Shown here: positions 39,599 through 47,599 of the stretch, in pieces
How positions within the stretch are numbered: the stretch's first letter is position 1
Layout: each line of letters starts with the position of its first letter
Origin: JAJAZB01 sp964244295
Lineage (GTDB): Bacteria > Bacteroidota > Bacteroidia > Cytophagales > Spirosomataceae
Direction: 5' to 3'
DNA: 57,610 nt
NCBI GenBank assembly: GCA_964244295.1
Contig: CAXTIG010000045.1
Span: forward strand, 1 to 57,610
Notes under the pieces: model-generated
What the model saw: only the letters and a program-made list of their open reading frames with translations
What the model was told of the DNA's origin: nothing
Database searches by the model: none
Made by a program: the position numbers and the translations under genes

Positions 39599-41227
39599 CT
39601 ACACCGCCACCCCATACAACTCCGCCTTCTGCGCTTTCACCCGCTCGTCGCTGAGGTAGTCGTCGAAGCTCATCAGCTTGTCGAGGCAGCCGTTGGGGGT
39701 GAGTTCGATGACCCGGTTGGACACGGTGTGGGTCAACTGGTGGTCGTGGCTGGTGAGGAGGATACTGCCCGAAAATTCCTCCATGCCTTTGTTGAGCGCC
39801 TGGATGGATTCGAGGTCGAGGTGGTTCGTCGGCTCGTCGAAGAGCAGGGCGTTGGCCCCGGAGAGCATCATTTTGGAGAACAGACAGCGCTGGCGCTCAC
39901 CCCCGCTGAGCACAGTGCATCGCTTGAGGGCTTCCTCGCCCGAAAACAGCATCCGGCCCAGGAAACTCCGCACGAAGGTTTCGTCTTTGTCCACCGAAAA
40001 CTGCCGCAGCCAGTCCACCAGGTTGAGGCTGGGGTCGCTGAAGTAGGTGGTGGCGTCGTTGGGCAGGTAGGATGTCGTGATGGTCACACCCCACTTGAAG
40101 GAGCCGCGCGTGGGCTGCCGTTCGCCCGTCAGGACGTCGAACAGGGCGCTCACGGCGAGGCCGTCCTTGCTCAGGAAGGCGATTTTGTCGCCCTTCGCCA
40201 TCGAAAAACTCAGGTCGCGGAACAGCACCGTGCCGTCTTCCAACGCGTAGCTGAGGTGGTCGACGCTCAGAATCTGGTCGCCCGCCTCGCGCTCGGACTT
40301 GAATCCGATGAAGGGGTACTTCCGGCTGCTGGGCTTGATGTCTTCGATGGTGAGCTTGTCGAGCATTTTCTGCCGGGCCGTGGCCTGTTTGCTCTTGGCG
40401 ACGTTGGCCGAAAAGCGCCGGATGAATTCCTCCAGTTCCTTCCGCTTTTCGTCGGTTTTCTTGTTCTGGTCGGATTTCTGGCGGGCGGCGAGCTGGCTCG
40501 ATTCGTACCAGAACGTGTAATTACCGGCGAACAACTGAATTTTCCCGAAGTCCAAATCGGCGATGTGGGTGCAGACGTTGTCGAGAAAGTGGCGGTCGTG
40601 GCTGACGACGATGACCGTGTTTTTGAAATTCATCAAAAAGTTTTCCAGCCACAAAATCGATTCGATGTCGAGGTTGTTGGTCGGCTCGTCGAGCAGCAAA
40701 ATGTCGGGATTGCCAAACAGCGCCTGGGCCAGCAGCACCTTCACCTTGTCGGTGGGATTCACGTCGGCCATGAGCGAGTAGTGCAGACTTTCGCCGATGC
40801 CCAGGCCACCGAGCAGCGCGCCCGCGTCGGATTCGGCCTCCCAGCCGTTCATCTCGGCAAATTCGGCTTCGAGGTCGGCGGCGCGGTTGCCGTCGGCTTC
40901 GCTGAAGTCTTCTTTGAGGTAAATCGCGTCTTTTTCCAGCATCGTTTCGTACAGACGCTGGTTGCCCATGATGACGGTTTGCAGGACGGGGTATTCGTCG
41001 TAGGCGTTCTGGTTTTGCTTCAAGACCGACATCCGCTCGCCCTTGTCCATCGAAATGGAGCCGCTCGTGGGGTCGATGTCGCCCGCGACGATTTTCACGA
41101 AGGTCGTTTTCCCGGCTCCGTTGGCTCCGATGAGGCCGTAGCAGTTGCCGGGGGTAAATTTGAGGTTGACGTCTTCAAACAGCGCCCGCTTGCCGAAGCG
41201 GAGCGAAAGGTTACTGACCGTGAGCAT
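39599..41227 (-). CDS. ABC-F family ATP-binding protein (YbiT-like)
   Basis: This 542-residue protein has two ABC domains joined by the ABC-F linker (QKSDQNKKTDEKRKELEEFIRRFSANVAKSKQ) and no membrane part. Domain 1 has a good Walker A (GANGAGKT, 34-41) and LLLDEPTNNLD but a degenerate signature (VNPTDKVKVLLAQ). Domain 2 has a degenerate Walker A (LSKDGLAVSALF) but an intact signature (LSGGERQR) and LLFDEPTNHLD. So one ATP site is complete and the other broken, a pattern I recall in Bacteroidota YbiT-like proteins. ABC-F proteins bind the ribosomal E site. A promoter and a hairpin leader lie upstream. Confidence 0.9.
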   Translation of the reverse strand: MLTVSNLSLRFGKRALFEDVNLKFTPGNCYGLIGANGAGKTTFVKIVAGDIDPTSGSISMDKGERMSVLKQNQNAYDEYPVLQTVIMGNQRLYETMLEKDAIYLKEDFSEADGNRAADLEAEFAEMNGWEAESDAGALLGGLGIGESLHYSLMADVNPTDKVKVLLAQALFGNPDILLLDEPTNNLDIESILWLENFLMNFKNTVIVVSHDRHFLDNVCTHIADLDFGKIQLFAGNYTFWYESSQLAARQKSDQNKKTDEKRKELEEFIRRFSANVAKSKQATARQKMLDKLTIEDIKPSSRKYPFIGFKSEREAGDQILSVDHLSYALEDGTVLFRDLSFSMAKGDKIAFLSKDGLAVSALFDVLTGERQPTRGSFKWGVTITTSYLPNDATTYFSDPSLNLVDWLRQFSVDKDETFVRSFLGRMLFSGEEALKRCTVLSGGERQRCLFSKMMLSGANALLFDEPTNHLDLESIQALNKGMEEFSGSILLTSHDHQLTHTVSNRVIELTPNGCLDKLMSFDDYLSDERVKAQKAELYGVAV

Positions 41228-41264
41228 GTATCTGATTTTGAGATTAAGACCAACGAGTGAGCGG

Positions 41265-41290
41265 TAAAAAACCGCCGGTTCTCCGGCGGT
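41265..41290 (-). promoter_or_regulatory. Terminator-like hairpin in the ABC-F leader (possible attenuator)
   Basis: On the minus strand ACCGCCGG pairs with CCGGCGGT around a four-base loop and is followed by TTTTTT. It begins only a few bases after the expected transcription start and ends about 38 bases before the ATG. No other minus-strand gene lies upstream whose transcript it could terminate, so it would act within the ABC-F leader. Confidence 0.65.
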
Positions 41291-41301
41291 CGTTCCCGGC
41301 G

Positions 41302-41309
41302 CAAAGATA
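41302..41309 (-). promoter_or_regulatory. -7 promoter box of the ABC-F gene (TATCTTTG)
   Basis: TATCTTTG on the minus strand is an exact match to TAnnTTTG, about 75 bases upstream of the ABC-F ATG and directly before the hairpin. The -33 region has no clear TTTG. Confidence 0.5.
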
Positions 41310-41464
41310 GCGATTTCGGGTGGGAAAGGCAGGGGGGAAGCGGGGGCGCTTCACGATGATGAGTTGACCGTGGCGGGCGTCACACAAATTTAGCGCAGCG
41401 TCACTTGCGTCTATCTGCTTGGCGGTTTTTAACCGGTTTTCGGTCAGGAGACACTCGCTTCCGC

Positions 41465-41472
41465 TACTTTTG
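41465..41472 (+). promoter_or_regulatory. -7 promoter box of the Rpn-like gene (TACTTTTG), leaderless spacing
   Basis: TACTTTTG is an exact -7 match followed by ATGC and then the ATG at 41477. This four-base spacing is the same as for pyrE and the rlmI-like gene. Confidence 0.5.
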
Positions 41473-41476
41473 ATGC

Positions 41477-42412
41477 ATGGAAACCGGCATTTACATCCCC
41501 CTTATTTCAGACTATGGTTTCAAAGCCACCTTCGGCAACGAAGCCGACGATTTGTTCCTGCGCACGGCCTTGCAGGCTCTCATCAAATCAGCGATACCCA
41601 TTCGGGAGGTAAAGTTCGACAAAAACGCTTTCGAGGCGCTGACCATCGACAGCCGAAGTGGGATTTTCGACTTGTCCTGCACGGACGAAAAGGGCACCCA
41701 ATTTATCGTGGAAATGCAGTTGGGCTACGCGCCCCATTTCGTGCAGCGGATGAAATTTTACGCCCTGCATAAGTTCAATACGCTGGTTGAGCGGGGCGAG
41801 TTCGACTACGCCAACCTGCCCAAGCTCTACGCCATCGCGTTTCTGGAAAAAAGCATTCTACCCATGGCCGATTACCACACGGTGGCTAACCTGAGAAGCG
41901 AACTAGGCGAAATCATCGACCATCAGATGACGTTCATCCTGGTAGAATTGGCTAAATTTGACAAGTCGGTGAGCGAAGTAGAATCAGACTTGGAAAAACT
42001 GGTGTACACCATGAAAACACTCCACACGACCGAACCCACCCAGTACCCCGCTTTCTGGGACGAGGAATGGCTCCGCCGGGCCATCGAGGAGTTGGACACA
42101 CGCCGGATGACCCCCGAAGAGCGGGCCTACTTTGCCCGCGTGACGGCGGCTAACGCCGAGGCAGTCAAGGCCGAAAAGCAGCGGATTAAGGAAGCAAGGG
42201 CAGAGGCAATGGCGGAAGGAAAGGCGGAAGGAAAGGCGGAAGGAAAGGCGGAAGGAAAGGCGGAAGGAAGGGCAGAAGAGAACCGGGCCGTGAAAGTGGA
42301 AACGGTTAAAAATGCGCTTCAAATGGGTTTAAGTGTCGAGCAGACAGCTAAACTGGTGGGAGTTTCGGTTGAATTCGTAGAACAGGTCCAACAGCACCGC
42401 TCGGCCAATTGA
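41477..42412 (+). CDS. Rpn family recombination-promoting nuclease / PD-(D/E)XK transposase-like protein
   Basis: This 311-residue protein starts METGIYIPLISDYGFKATFGNEADDLFLRTALQALI, the N-terminus typical of Rpn/PD-(D/E)XK_2 proteins. The nuclease core is D in GIFDLSC and E-x-Q in FIVEMQLGYAPHFVQRMKFYALHKF. The C-terminal part has a run of EGKA repeats encoded by a 12-bp tandem repeat, then a short helix-turn-helix-like tail (MGLSVEQTAKLVGVSVEFVEQVQQ). Rpn proteins are DNA endonucleases implicated in recombination and in phage defence. It stands alone between the ABC-F and amidohydrolase genes. Confidence 0.88.
   Translation: METGIYIPLISDYGFKATFGNEADDLFLRTALQALIKSAIPIREVKFDKNAFEALTIDSRSGIFDLSCTDEKGTQFIVEMQLGYAPHFVQRMKFYALHKFNTLVERGEFDYANLPKLYAIAFLEKSILPMADYHTVANLRSELGEIIDHQMTFILVELAKFDKSVSEVESDLEKLVYTMKTLHTTEPTQYPAFWDEEWLRRAIEELDTRRMTPEERAYFARVTAANAEAVKAEKQRIKEARAEAMAEGKAEGKAEGKAEGKAEGRAEENRAVKVETVKNALQMGLSVEQTAKLVGVSVEFVEQVQQHRSAN
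42211..42270 (+). repeat. 12-bp tandem repeat in the Rpn-like gene
   Basis: Four exact GGCGGAAGGAAA units (42211-42258) are followed by GGCGGAAGGAAG (42259-42270). They encode the EGKA tract. Copy changes would keep the frame and vary the linker between the nuclease core and C-terminal tail. Confidence 0.92.
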
Positions 42413-42489
42413 CTGTAATTGACCCTGTTTAGGGTTTCGATAAAATGGCCGTCCCCAGGGGCTATCATCTCTCCTTCGTCGGAATGGTA

Positions 42490-42517
42490 ATTCGGGGATT
42501 TCTCTGAATCCCCGAAT
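42490..42517. terminator. Hairpin between convergent genes
   Basis: ATTCGGGGATT (42490-42500) pairs exactly with AATCCCCGAAT (42507-42517) around six bases. It lies between the convergent Rpn-like and amidohydrolase genes. There is no strong U-run, so termination strength is uncertain. Confidence 0.6.
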
Positions 42518-42524
42518 GAATTCC

Positions 42525-45518
42525 TCACTTCAACAACTCCTCCAACGAATACACCCGCCCGTTTTTCACCGTGTATCGCACGTTCATCGCGTCCTGAATG
42601 CGGCGGAGCGGGTCGCCCAACACGAGACTGAAATCGGCGAGTTTACCCGGTTCGAGGGTGCCGAGGTCCTGGCCTACGCCGACGTGTTCCGCCGCCCAAC
42701 TCGTTGCCCCGCGCAGGGCCTCGAAGGGTGTCGCGCCGCCTTCCACCCAGTTTTGTAACTCCACGTGCAGGCTCAGGCCGTAGGGCACGAAGGGCGAGTC
42801 GGTGCCGGTGGTGACGCGCGCCCCGGCGTCGAGCAGGCGCTTCACGTGCTGGGCGAGATTCTTGAAATTCAGGACCGCCCCCGGCGAAAGACGGAGGAGT
42901 TGCTGGCGGCTCACTTCCAGGCTGTTGCGGTAGGTTTCGGAGAAAAAATGCCGGAATTGCCGGTTGCTAACCAAGCTCGTATCGCGCTGAAGCTGGTAGA
43001 AAAATCCGCCCGACAGCGAGATGGTCGGGGTGATGTTCATGCCGGAACGGGCCACGATTTGCCGCACGTCGTCGTAGCTGCGGCTGGTGCCGCTGAGTTT
43101 GGGCGAATAGCCCCGCCGACTCGTGCCGCTGGCGTGCTCGACGGCATCCACGTTGTACTGGCTGGCGGGGTAAATCTCGTGCGAACTGACCGGAATGCCG
43201 ATGCCGTGGGCCAGCGTGGTGGCGAGTTGCTGGAGGCGGTCGGGCAGGCGGACGTAGGTTTTGAAGAGGTCGTAGTCGAGGCGGCGGGCGCGGTCGAGTT
43301 CGAGGCGAAGTTGGCCTTCGCTGCGGATGCTGGTGGCGAGGCCGTAGTACAGCCGGATGCCTTCGTTGAGGTTTCCGGTAAAAAACTCGCGCGGGCCGGG
43401 GCGCACGCCGGAGGCCCAGGCTTCGCGGCGTTCGAGGGCGTCGTAGGGGTCGGAGCCGGTTTCGCGCAGGCTGGTGATGCCGTAACTGAGCCAGAGCCGA
43501 CCCAGTTTTTCGCCCGAAAACGCGGTCTGGTGGGTGTGCATTTCAAACAGCCCCGGCAGCACCGTCAGCCCGGAGGCGTCGAGCAGGCGGCCCGGTCGCC
43601 CGGCGCGGTGGGGTTCGATGGCCCGGATGCGGTGGTTTTCGACCAAAATATCCACGTTTTCGCGGTAGCCGTTGGTTTTTCCGTCGAACATTTTCCCGGC
43701 GTGAATCACCAGGGTTTGGGTGGGAATCTCGGGGCCGTACTGAAAATCGAGCGGGATGGCTTCGATGCGGCCCGTGGCGAGGTCGAGTCGCTTGAGCGTG
43801 TCGATGGCGCTGAAAAACAGGCTTTTGCCGTCGCCCGTCCAACTCAGGTTGTCGGCCAGGGTGCTGGTGCGTTGGCGGGGTTGTCCCGCTTTCCGGCCTT
43901 CGGGCGTGACGGGCAGCGTCCAGAGGGTGCCGTCCATCACGTAGGCGACCTGCGTACCGTCGGGACACCAGGCCGGGCCGTTGCGCCCCCGGAATCCGAA
44001 ACTCTGGCCTTCGGCGGGTTTGAGGTGCTGGTCGGTTCCGCTGCCGTCGACGGGGATGAGCAGAAACTCGTTCAGCCCTTCCCGAAACCGGCTCGAATAC
44101 ACCTCGAGTGAGGCCACCGCAAGAAATTTTCCGTCCGGCGACCAACCCGGCAAGCCAGGGGCGAACAACGACTCGTGGATTTTTTTCGGAATCGGAAAGG
44201 GCTGGTCTTCGCTCGCGGGCAGGTCGAGCACGTGCAGCGTGCCGCGCCCCCAGGCGTTGCGCGGGTCGGACGTGTAGAAGGCGAGGCGCTTGCCGTCGGG
44301 CGAAAAGGCGGGGAAATACACCTCGTCGGGCAGGCGGGTGAGGGGGCGGTCTTCGCCGCTGGCGAGGTCGCGCAGCCAGAGGTTGGTCACGCCCGAACGG
44401 TCGCTGACATACGCCAGGAATTTCCCGTCCGGCGACCAGGCCGGGTCGGCTTCCACGAAGGCGTCGTGGGTGAGGGCTTCCGGGCGCGGGTTTCCCAGGG
44501 TGAGCACGTACAAATCGCCCAGCGCGGCGAAGGCGATGCGCGTACCGTCGGGCGACACCGTCGGCCCGCGCAGGCCCTTGACGGGCCGGGGGTTTTGCGA
44601 ATCGAAATCGTAGGTTTTGCGGACGTAGGGTTTGCGCCAAAGCGACACGGTGGCCGAGAACGGGACGGTTTCGGGAACGCCGGTTTCCACCCCGATTTTC
44701 AGCCGTTTGATGACTCCGTCGGCCACGTACACCAGCCGCCCGTCGGGGCCGAAGCCGGGGCGGAAGGGAAACACGTCCTCGTCCGCCGCGCTCAAAATTC
44801 GGGGCGGCGCATCGGCGGCGAGGGCTTTGGCAACCAGTTGCGTCTGTCCCTGTGTGCTGACTTGGAGAAACAGCGTCTGCCCATCCGCCGACCACGCGGG
44901 CGGGCCGAGGGGCGCGGCGCTGGCCCAGACCAGCCGCTCGCGGCCGCCTTCGAGCACGTACAGGCCGGGGGCTTCGGGGCGGTTGCTGGCGTAGGCGATG
45001 CGGGTGCCGTCGGGCGAGTAGGTCGGGCCGGATTCGGTGCCGGGGTTGGTCGTCAGGGCGCGGGTTTGGTGGGTAGTCAAGTCCAGTTCCCACACGTCGT
45101 AGTTGCGGTTTCGGTCGGAGACGAACACCAGTTTTTTCCCGTCGGGCGACCCGTGCGGTTCGCGCTCGTCGAACTCCCCGCTGGTGTGTTGGCGCAGGTC
45201 GCGCCCCTCGCGCCCGATGCTCCAAAGGTGGTAGGTGCCGTCGCGGAAGGCGAAGTAAAAAATCCGTTTCCCGTCGGGCGACCAGGCGGGTTGGTGGGCG
45301 TCGTCGCGGGAATCGGTCAGGGGCCGGGCCACGCCGCCTTTTGTCGGCAAGAGCCAGACGGTGCCCTGCAAGGAAAGGGCGATTTCCCCAGTGCCGGGGG
45401 CGACCGCTGCCGCCATGTTGGTGCCTTCGGTCACGGTGATGCGCAGGGAATCGGACGCGGGTTTTTGGGCGAAAAGCCCGCATGAAAGCAGGACGAGAAG
45501 GGGGAAAATGGGTTTCAT
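42525..45518 (-). CDS. Amidohydrolase with N-terminal PD40/TolB-like beta-propellers, exported
   Basis: This 997-residue protein has a signal peptide (FPLLVLLSCGLFAQ), two sets of TolB-like WD40/PD40 repeats (PAWSPDGKRIFYFAFRDGTYH, LAYVSDRSGVTNLWLRDLASG and others, to about residue 620) and a C-terminal amidohydrolase domain starting TLVIHAGKMFDG, with metal ligands in EMHTHQTAF, SSHEIYPAS, EHASG and TGTDSPFVPYG. It should hydrolyse cyclic amides or similar bonds in the periplasm; the substrate is unknown. Such propeller-amidohydrolase fusions are common in Bacteroidota. CTTCCTTCCC precedes the ATG. Confidence 0.9.
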   Translation of the reverse strand: MKPIFPLLVLLSCGLFAQKPASDSLRITVTEGTNMAAAVAPGTGEIALSLQGTVWLLPTKGGVARPLTDSRDDAHQPAWSPDGKRIFYFAFRDGTYHLWSIGREGRDLRQHTSGEFDEREPHGSPDGKKLVFVSDRNRNYDVWELDLTTHQTRALTTNPGTESGPTYSPDGTRIAYASNRPEAPGLYVLEGGRERLVWASAAPLGPPAWSADGQTLFLQVSTQGQTQLVAKALAADAPPRILSAADEDVFPFRPGFGPDGRLVYVADGVIKRLKIGVETGVPETVPFSATVSLWRKPYVRKTYDFDSQNPRPVKGLRGPTVSPDGTRIAFAALGDLYVLTLGNPRPEALTHDAFVEADPAWSPDGKFLAYVSDRSGVTNLWLRDLASGEDRPLTRLPDEVYFPAFSPDGKRLAFYTSDPRNAWGRGTLHVLDLPASEDQPFPIPKKIHESLFAPGLPGWSPDGKFLAVASLEVYSSRFREGLNEFLLIPVDGSGTDQHLKPAEGQSFGFRGRNGPAWCPDGTQVAYVMDGTLWTLPVTPEGRKAGQPRQRTSTLADNLSWTGDGKSLFFSAIDTLKRLDLATGRIEAIPLDFQYGPEIPTQTLVIHAGKMFDGKTNGYRENVDILVENHRIRAIEPHRAGRPGRLLDASGLTVLPGLFEMHTHQTAFSGEKLGRLWLSYGITSLRETGSDPYDALERREAWASGVRPGPREFFTGNLNEGIRLYYGLATSIRSEGQLRLELDRARRLDYDLFKTYVRLPDRLQQLATTLAHGIGIPVSSHEIYPASQYNVDAVEHASGTSRRGYSPKLSGTSRSYDDVRQIVARSGMNITPTISLSGGFFYQLQRDTSLVSNRQFRHFFSETYRNSLEVSRQQLLRLSPGAVLNFKNLAQHVKRLLDAGARVTTGTDSPFVPYGLSLHVELQNWVEGGATPFEALRGATSWAAEHVGVGQDLGTLEPGKLADFSLVLGDPLRRIQDAMNVRYTVKNGRVYSLEELLK

Positions 45519-45605
45519 GGGAAGGAAGAAAAATCGGAGGTGGGCCAGCGTTCGGTAAATTACGCGGGCGTCGTCGGTTTTTTATTTATCCAACTCATTT
45601 TCACC

Positions 45606-46574
45606 GTGAAATCCAGCCTCCTCGCCCGCCTCCAGGCCCAACCCGAAGCCCTCGGCCCTCTGTTGTTCGGGTTGACCGAAGCACAGATTCAGGCGCGCCC
45701 CCAGCCGGGCAACTGGTCCATTTTCGAAAACCTGGCGCATTTGGCTCGTTACGAGGCGGTGTTCCGGGAACGAATCCAGCGGATGCTGGGGGAAGAAAAC
45801 CCGACGTTTCCGCGCTACGTGGCCGACGAAGACCCTGGTTTCGCGGCCTGGTGCGCGAAGTCGTTTCAACGACTTTCCCAGGAAACCCGCACCCAACGGG
45901 CCGACCTGAACCAGTTTCTGGCCGCCCTCAGCCCCGCCGAACTCGCCCGCACCGCTCAGCACCCGGTGTACGGACCGATGACCGTGGAAGGCTGGACGGA
46001 ATTTTTTCTGCTTCACGAAGCGCATCACCTGCTGACCATCCTGAAACTCGGCGGCACCTGGCGGCAGACTGGCCCGGCGATGGGAGAGTACAGCACGGGG
46101 GAAGCCATCACGACCGTCCTCCAGCAAATCGGCAACCGCCTCCGGGTGCGCGTCTTCGGCCTCTGCCGCGATGGCGACCGCCTGCTGCTGGTGCGCCACC
46201 GGGCGTTGCTGCACGAAGGCTCGTTTTGGGAAGTGCCCGGCGGCGGGGTCGAATTCGGCGAATCACTGACCGAAGCCGTGGCGCGGGAGTTTCTGGAAGA
46301 AACCGGCCTGGTGGTACGGGTGGGGGAGATGCGCTTCGTCAGCGAGTTGCGAAACGGGCCGCTGCACGCGGTGGAATTGTTTTTCGAGGTTTTTTCCGAA
46401 ACCACCGCCGCCGTACTCGGCCACGACCCCGAACTCGACCACCAAACCATGCAGGAACTGGCCTGGCTTACCTGGGAGGAGATTGCGGCGATTCCGGCGC
46501 GGGAGAAACACGCGGTGTTTAGCCGGGTGGGAGGGCTGGATGCGTTGTTCGGCGCAGGGGGATTTTTGGGCTGA
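45606..46574 (+). CDS. DinB-like and Nudix domain fusion protein
   Basis: This about 322-residue protein joins a DinB/YfiT-like four-helix bundle (LGPLLFGLTEAQIQARPQPGNWSIFENLAHLARYEAVFRERI, with the histidines of the bundle in LHEAHHLLTIL) to a Nudix domain from about residue 180. The Nudix box is complete: G-GVEFG-E-SLTEAVA-RE-F-L-EE-T-G-L. The start is GTG 45606, just before KSSLLARLQ, since the upstream frame is hydrophobic and not conserved. DinB-like proteins are often metal-dependent transferases or hydrolases; coupling to a nucleotide-sanitising Nudix domain suggests detoxification of a nucleotide-linked compound. This is inference. Confidence 0.8.
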   Translation: MKSSLLARLQAQPEALGPLLFGLTEAQIQARPQPGNWSIFENLAHLARYEAVFRERIQRMLGEENPTFPRYVADEDPGFAAWCAKSFQRLSQETRTQRADLNQFLAALSPAELARTAQHPVYGPMTVEGWTEFFLLHEAHHLLTILKLGGTWRQTGPAMGEYSTGEAITTVLQQIGNRLRVRVFGLCRDGDRLLLVRHRALLHEGSFWEVPGGGVEFGESLTEAVAREFLEETGLVVRVGEMRFVSELRNGPLHAVELFFEVFSETTAAVLGHDPELDHQTMQELAWLTWEEIAAIPAREKHAVFSRVGGLDALFGAGGFLG

Positions 46575-46763
46575 ATCGCGTATAAACCCTCCATTCGTCG
46601 GCGATACGGAGGAATTCTAAAAAAATGCCCTGCCCGCGCCACTCTCTGTGAGAAGAGCGGGAAAACGAAGCCATCCCAGTCGTCGCGTACTCCTGCGGCG
46701 AACGTAGTGGTTGTACTACCAAGCAACGGGTGGCGGACGCATCACTTAGTGACCAGCTAACCC

Positions 46764-46771
46764 TATTTTTG
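46764..46771 (+). promoter_or_regulatory. -7 promoter box of the two-component / RND cluster (TATTTTTG)
   Basis: TATTTTTG is an exact -7 match about 85 bases upstream of the response-regulator ATG. The -33 region lacks a clear TTTG. The rest of the 46575-46856 gap shows no gene. Confidence 0.45.
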
Positions 46772-46856
46772 CCAATTGGTATCAATAGTCTGGCAGATGA
46801 CTGACCCGCCGTTTCGGAACACCCGTTTAGCGTGGTCATCAACAAATACCCATTTC

Positions 46857-47528
46857 ATGAAAATCTTGTTAGTTGAGGATGAGGAGCGATTGGCCTCTTT
46901 TATCCGTAAAGGAATATCGGCTGAAGGCTACGAAGTCGAGGTTGCTTACGATGGACGTACGGGACTGTCCTTGTTTCGTAAGGAAGTATACGGCCTCATC
47001 ATTTTGGATGTTAACCTTCCTCAGATAAACGGTTTTGAGTTGTGCCGGCTGATTCGGTTAGAGAATGAAGCCGTACCCGTGCTGATACTCACCGCGCTGG
47101 ATAGTTTGGCGGATAAATCGGACGGCTTTAACGCCGGGGCTGACGATTTCCTGGCCAAACCGTTTGAGTTTCAGGAATTGCTACTACGGCTCAGGGCGCT
47201 GACGCGCCGGAACGGCCTGAAGCCGAAACAAATACTCCGGCTGGCCGATCTGGAACTGAACCTGGATTCCAAAACCGTGACGCGTGCGGGCAAGCGCATT
47301 GACCTGACTACCCGGGAATACACCCTCATGGAATACCTGATGCTCAACAAAGGGAAAACCATTTCTCGGGTGGACATCAGCGAACGGGTCTGGAGCCTGA
47401 ATTTCGATACTAATTCCAATGTGATTGAGGTGTACGTCAGCTACTTGCGCAAGAAGATTGACAAAGGGTTTTCGCCCAAGCTGTTGCATACCGTCGTTGG
47501 GATGGGGTATGTACTCCGCGAAGAATAA
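46857..47528 (+). CDS. OmpR/PhoB family response regulator
   Basis: This 223-residue regulator has a receiver domain (acidic residues in VEDEE, phospho-acceptor D51 in LIILDVNLPQING, K near 101 in FLAKPFEFQELLLRL) and a C-terminal winged-helix DNA-binding domain (LNLDSKTVTRAGKRIDLTTREYTLMEYLMLNKGKTISRVDI). It heads a cluster with a histidine kinase, a small membrane protein and an RND pump, which it probably controls. ATG 46857 begins the receiver domain. Confidence 0.93.
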   Translation: MKILLVEDEERLASFIRKGISAEGYEVEVAYDGRTGLSLFRKEVYGLIILDVNLPQINGFELCRLIRLENEAVPVLILTALDSLADKSDGFNAGADDFLAKPFEFQELLLRLRALTRRNGLKPKQILRLADLELNLDSKTVTRAGKRIDLTTREYTLMEYLMLNKGKTISRVDISERVWSLNFDTNSNVIEVYVSYLRKKIDKGFSPKLLHTVVGMGYVLREE

Positions 47529-47599
47529 GATTCCGCCGTAAGGGCCGAACCCCGTACTCTTTCCAAACGCTTGAGCCGACTTTCCCGGCAGCCCCATCC

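Noticed and set aside
39728..41260. 510-codon open frame opposite the ABC-F gene
   Set aside because: The ABC-F frame on the other strand has all family motifs; this one is its shadow.
41477..42412. Insertion-sequence transposase
   Set aside because: Rpn-like proteins are sometimes labelled transposases, but no terminal inverted repeats or target-site duplication flank the gene.
43543..45483. 646-codon open frame in another phase of the amidohydrolase gene
   Set aside because: The translation is dominated by arginine, proline and alanine, as expected for an out-of-phase reading of GC-rich coding DNA.
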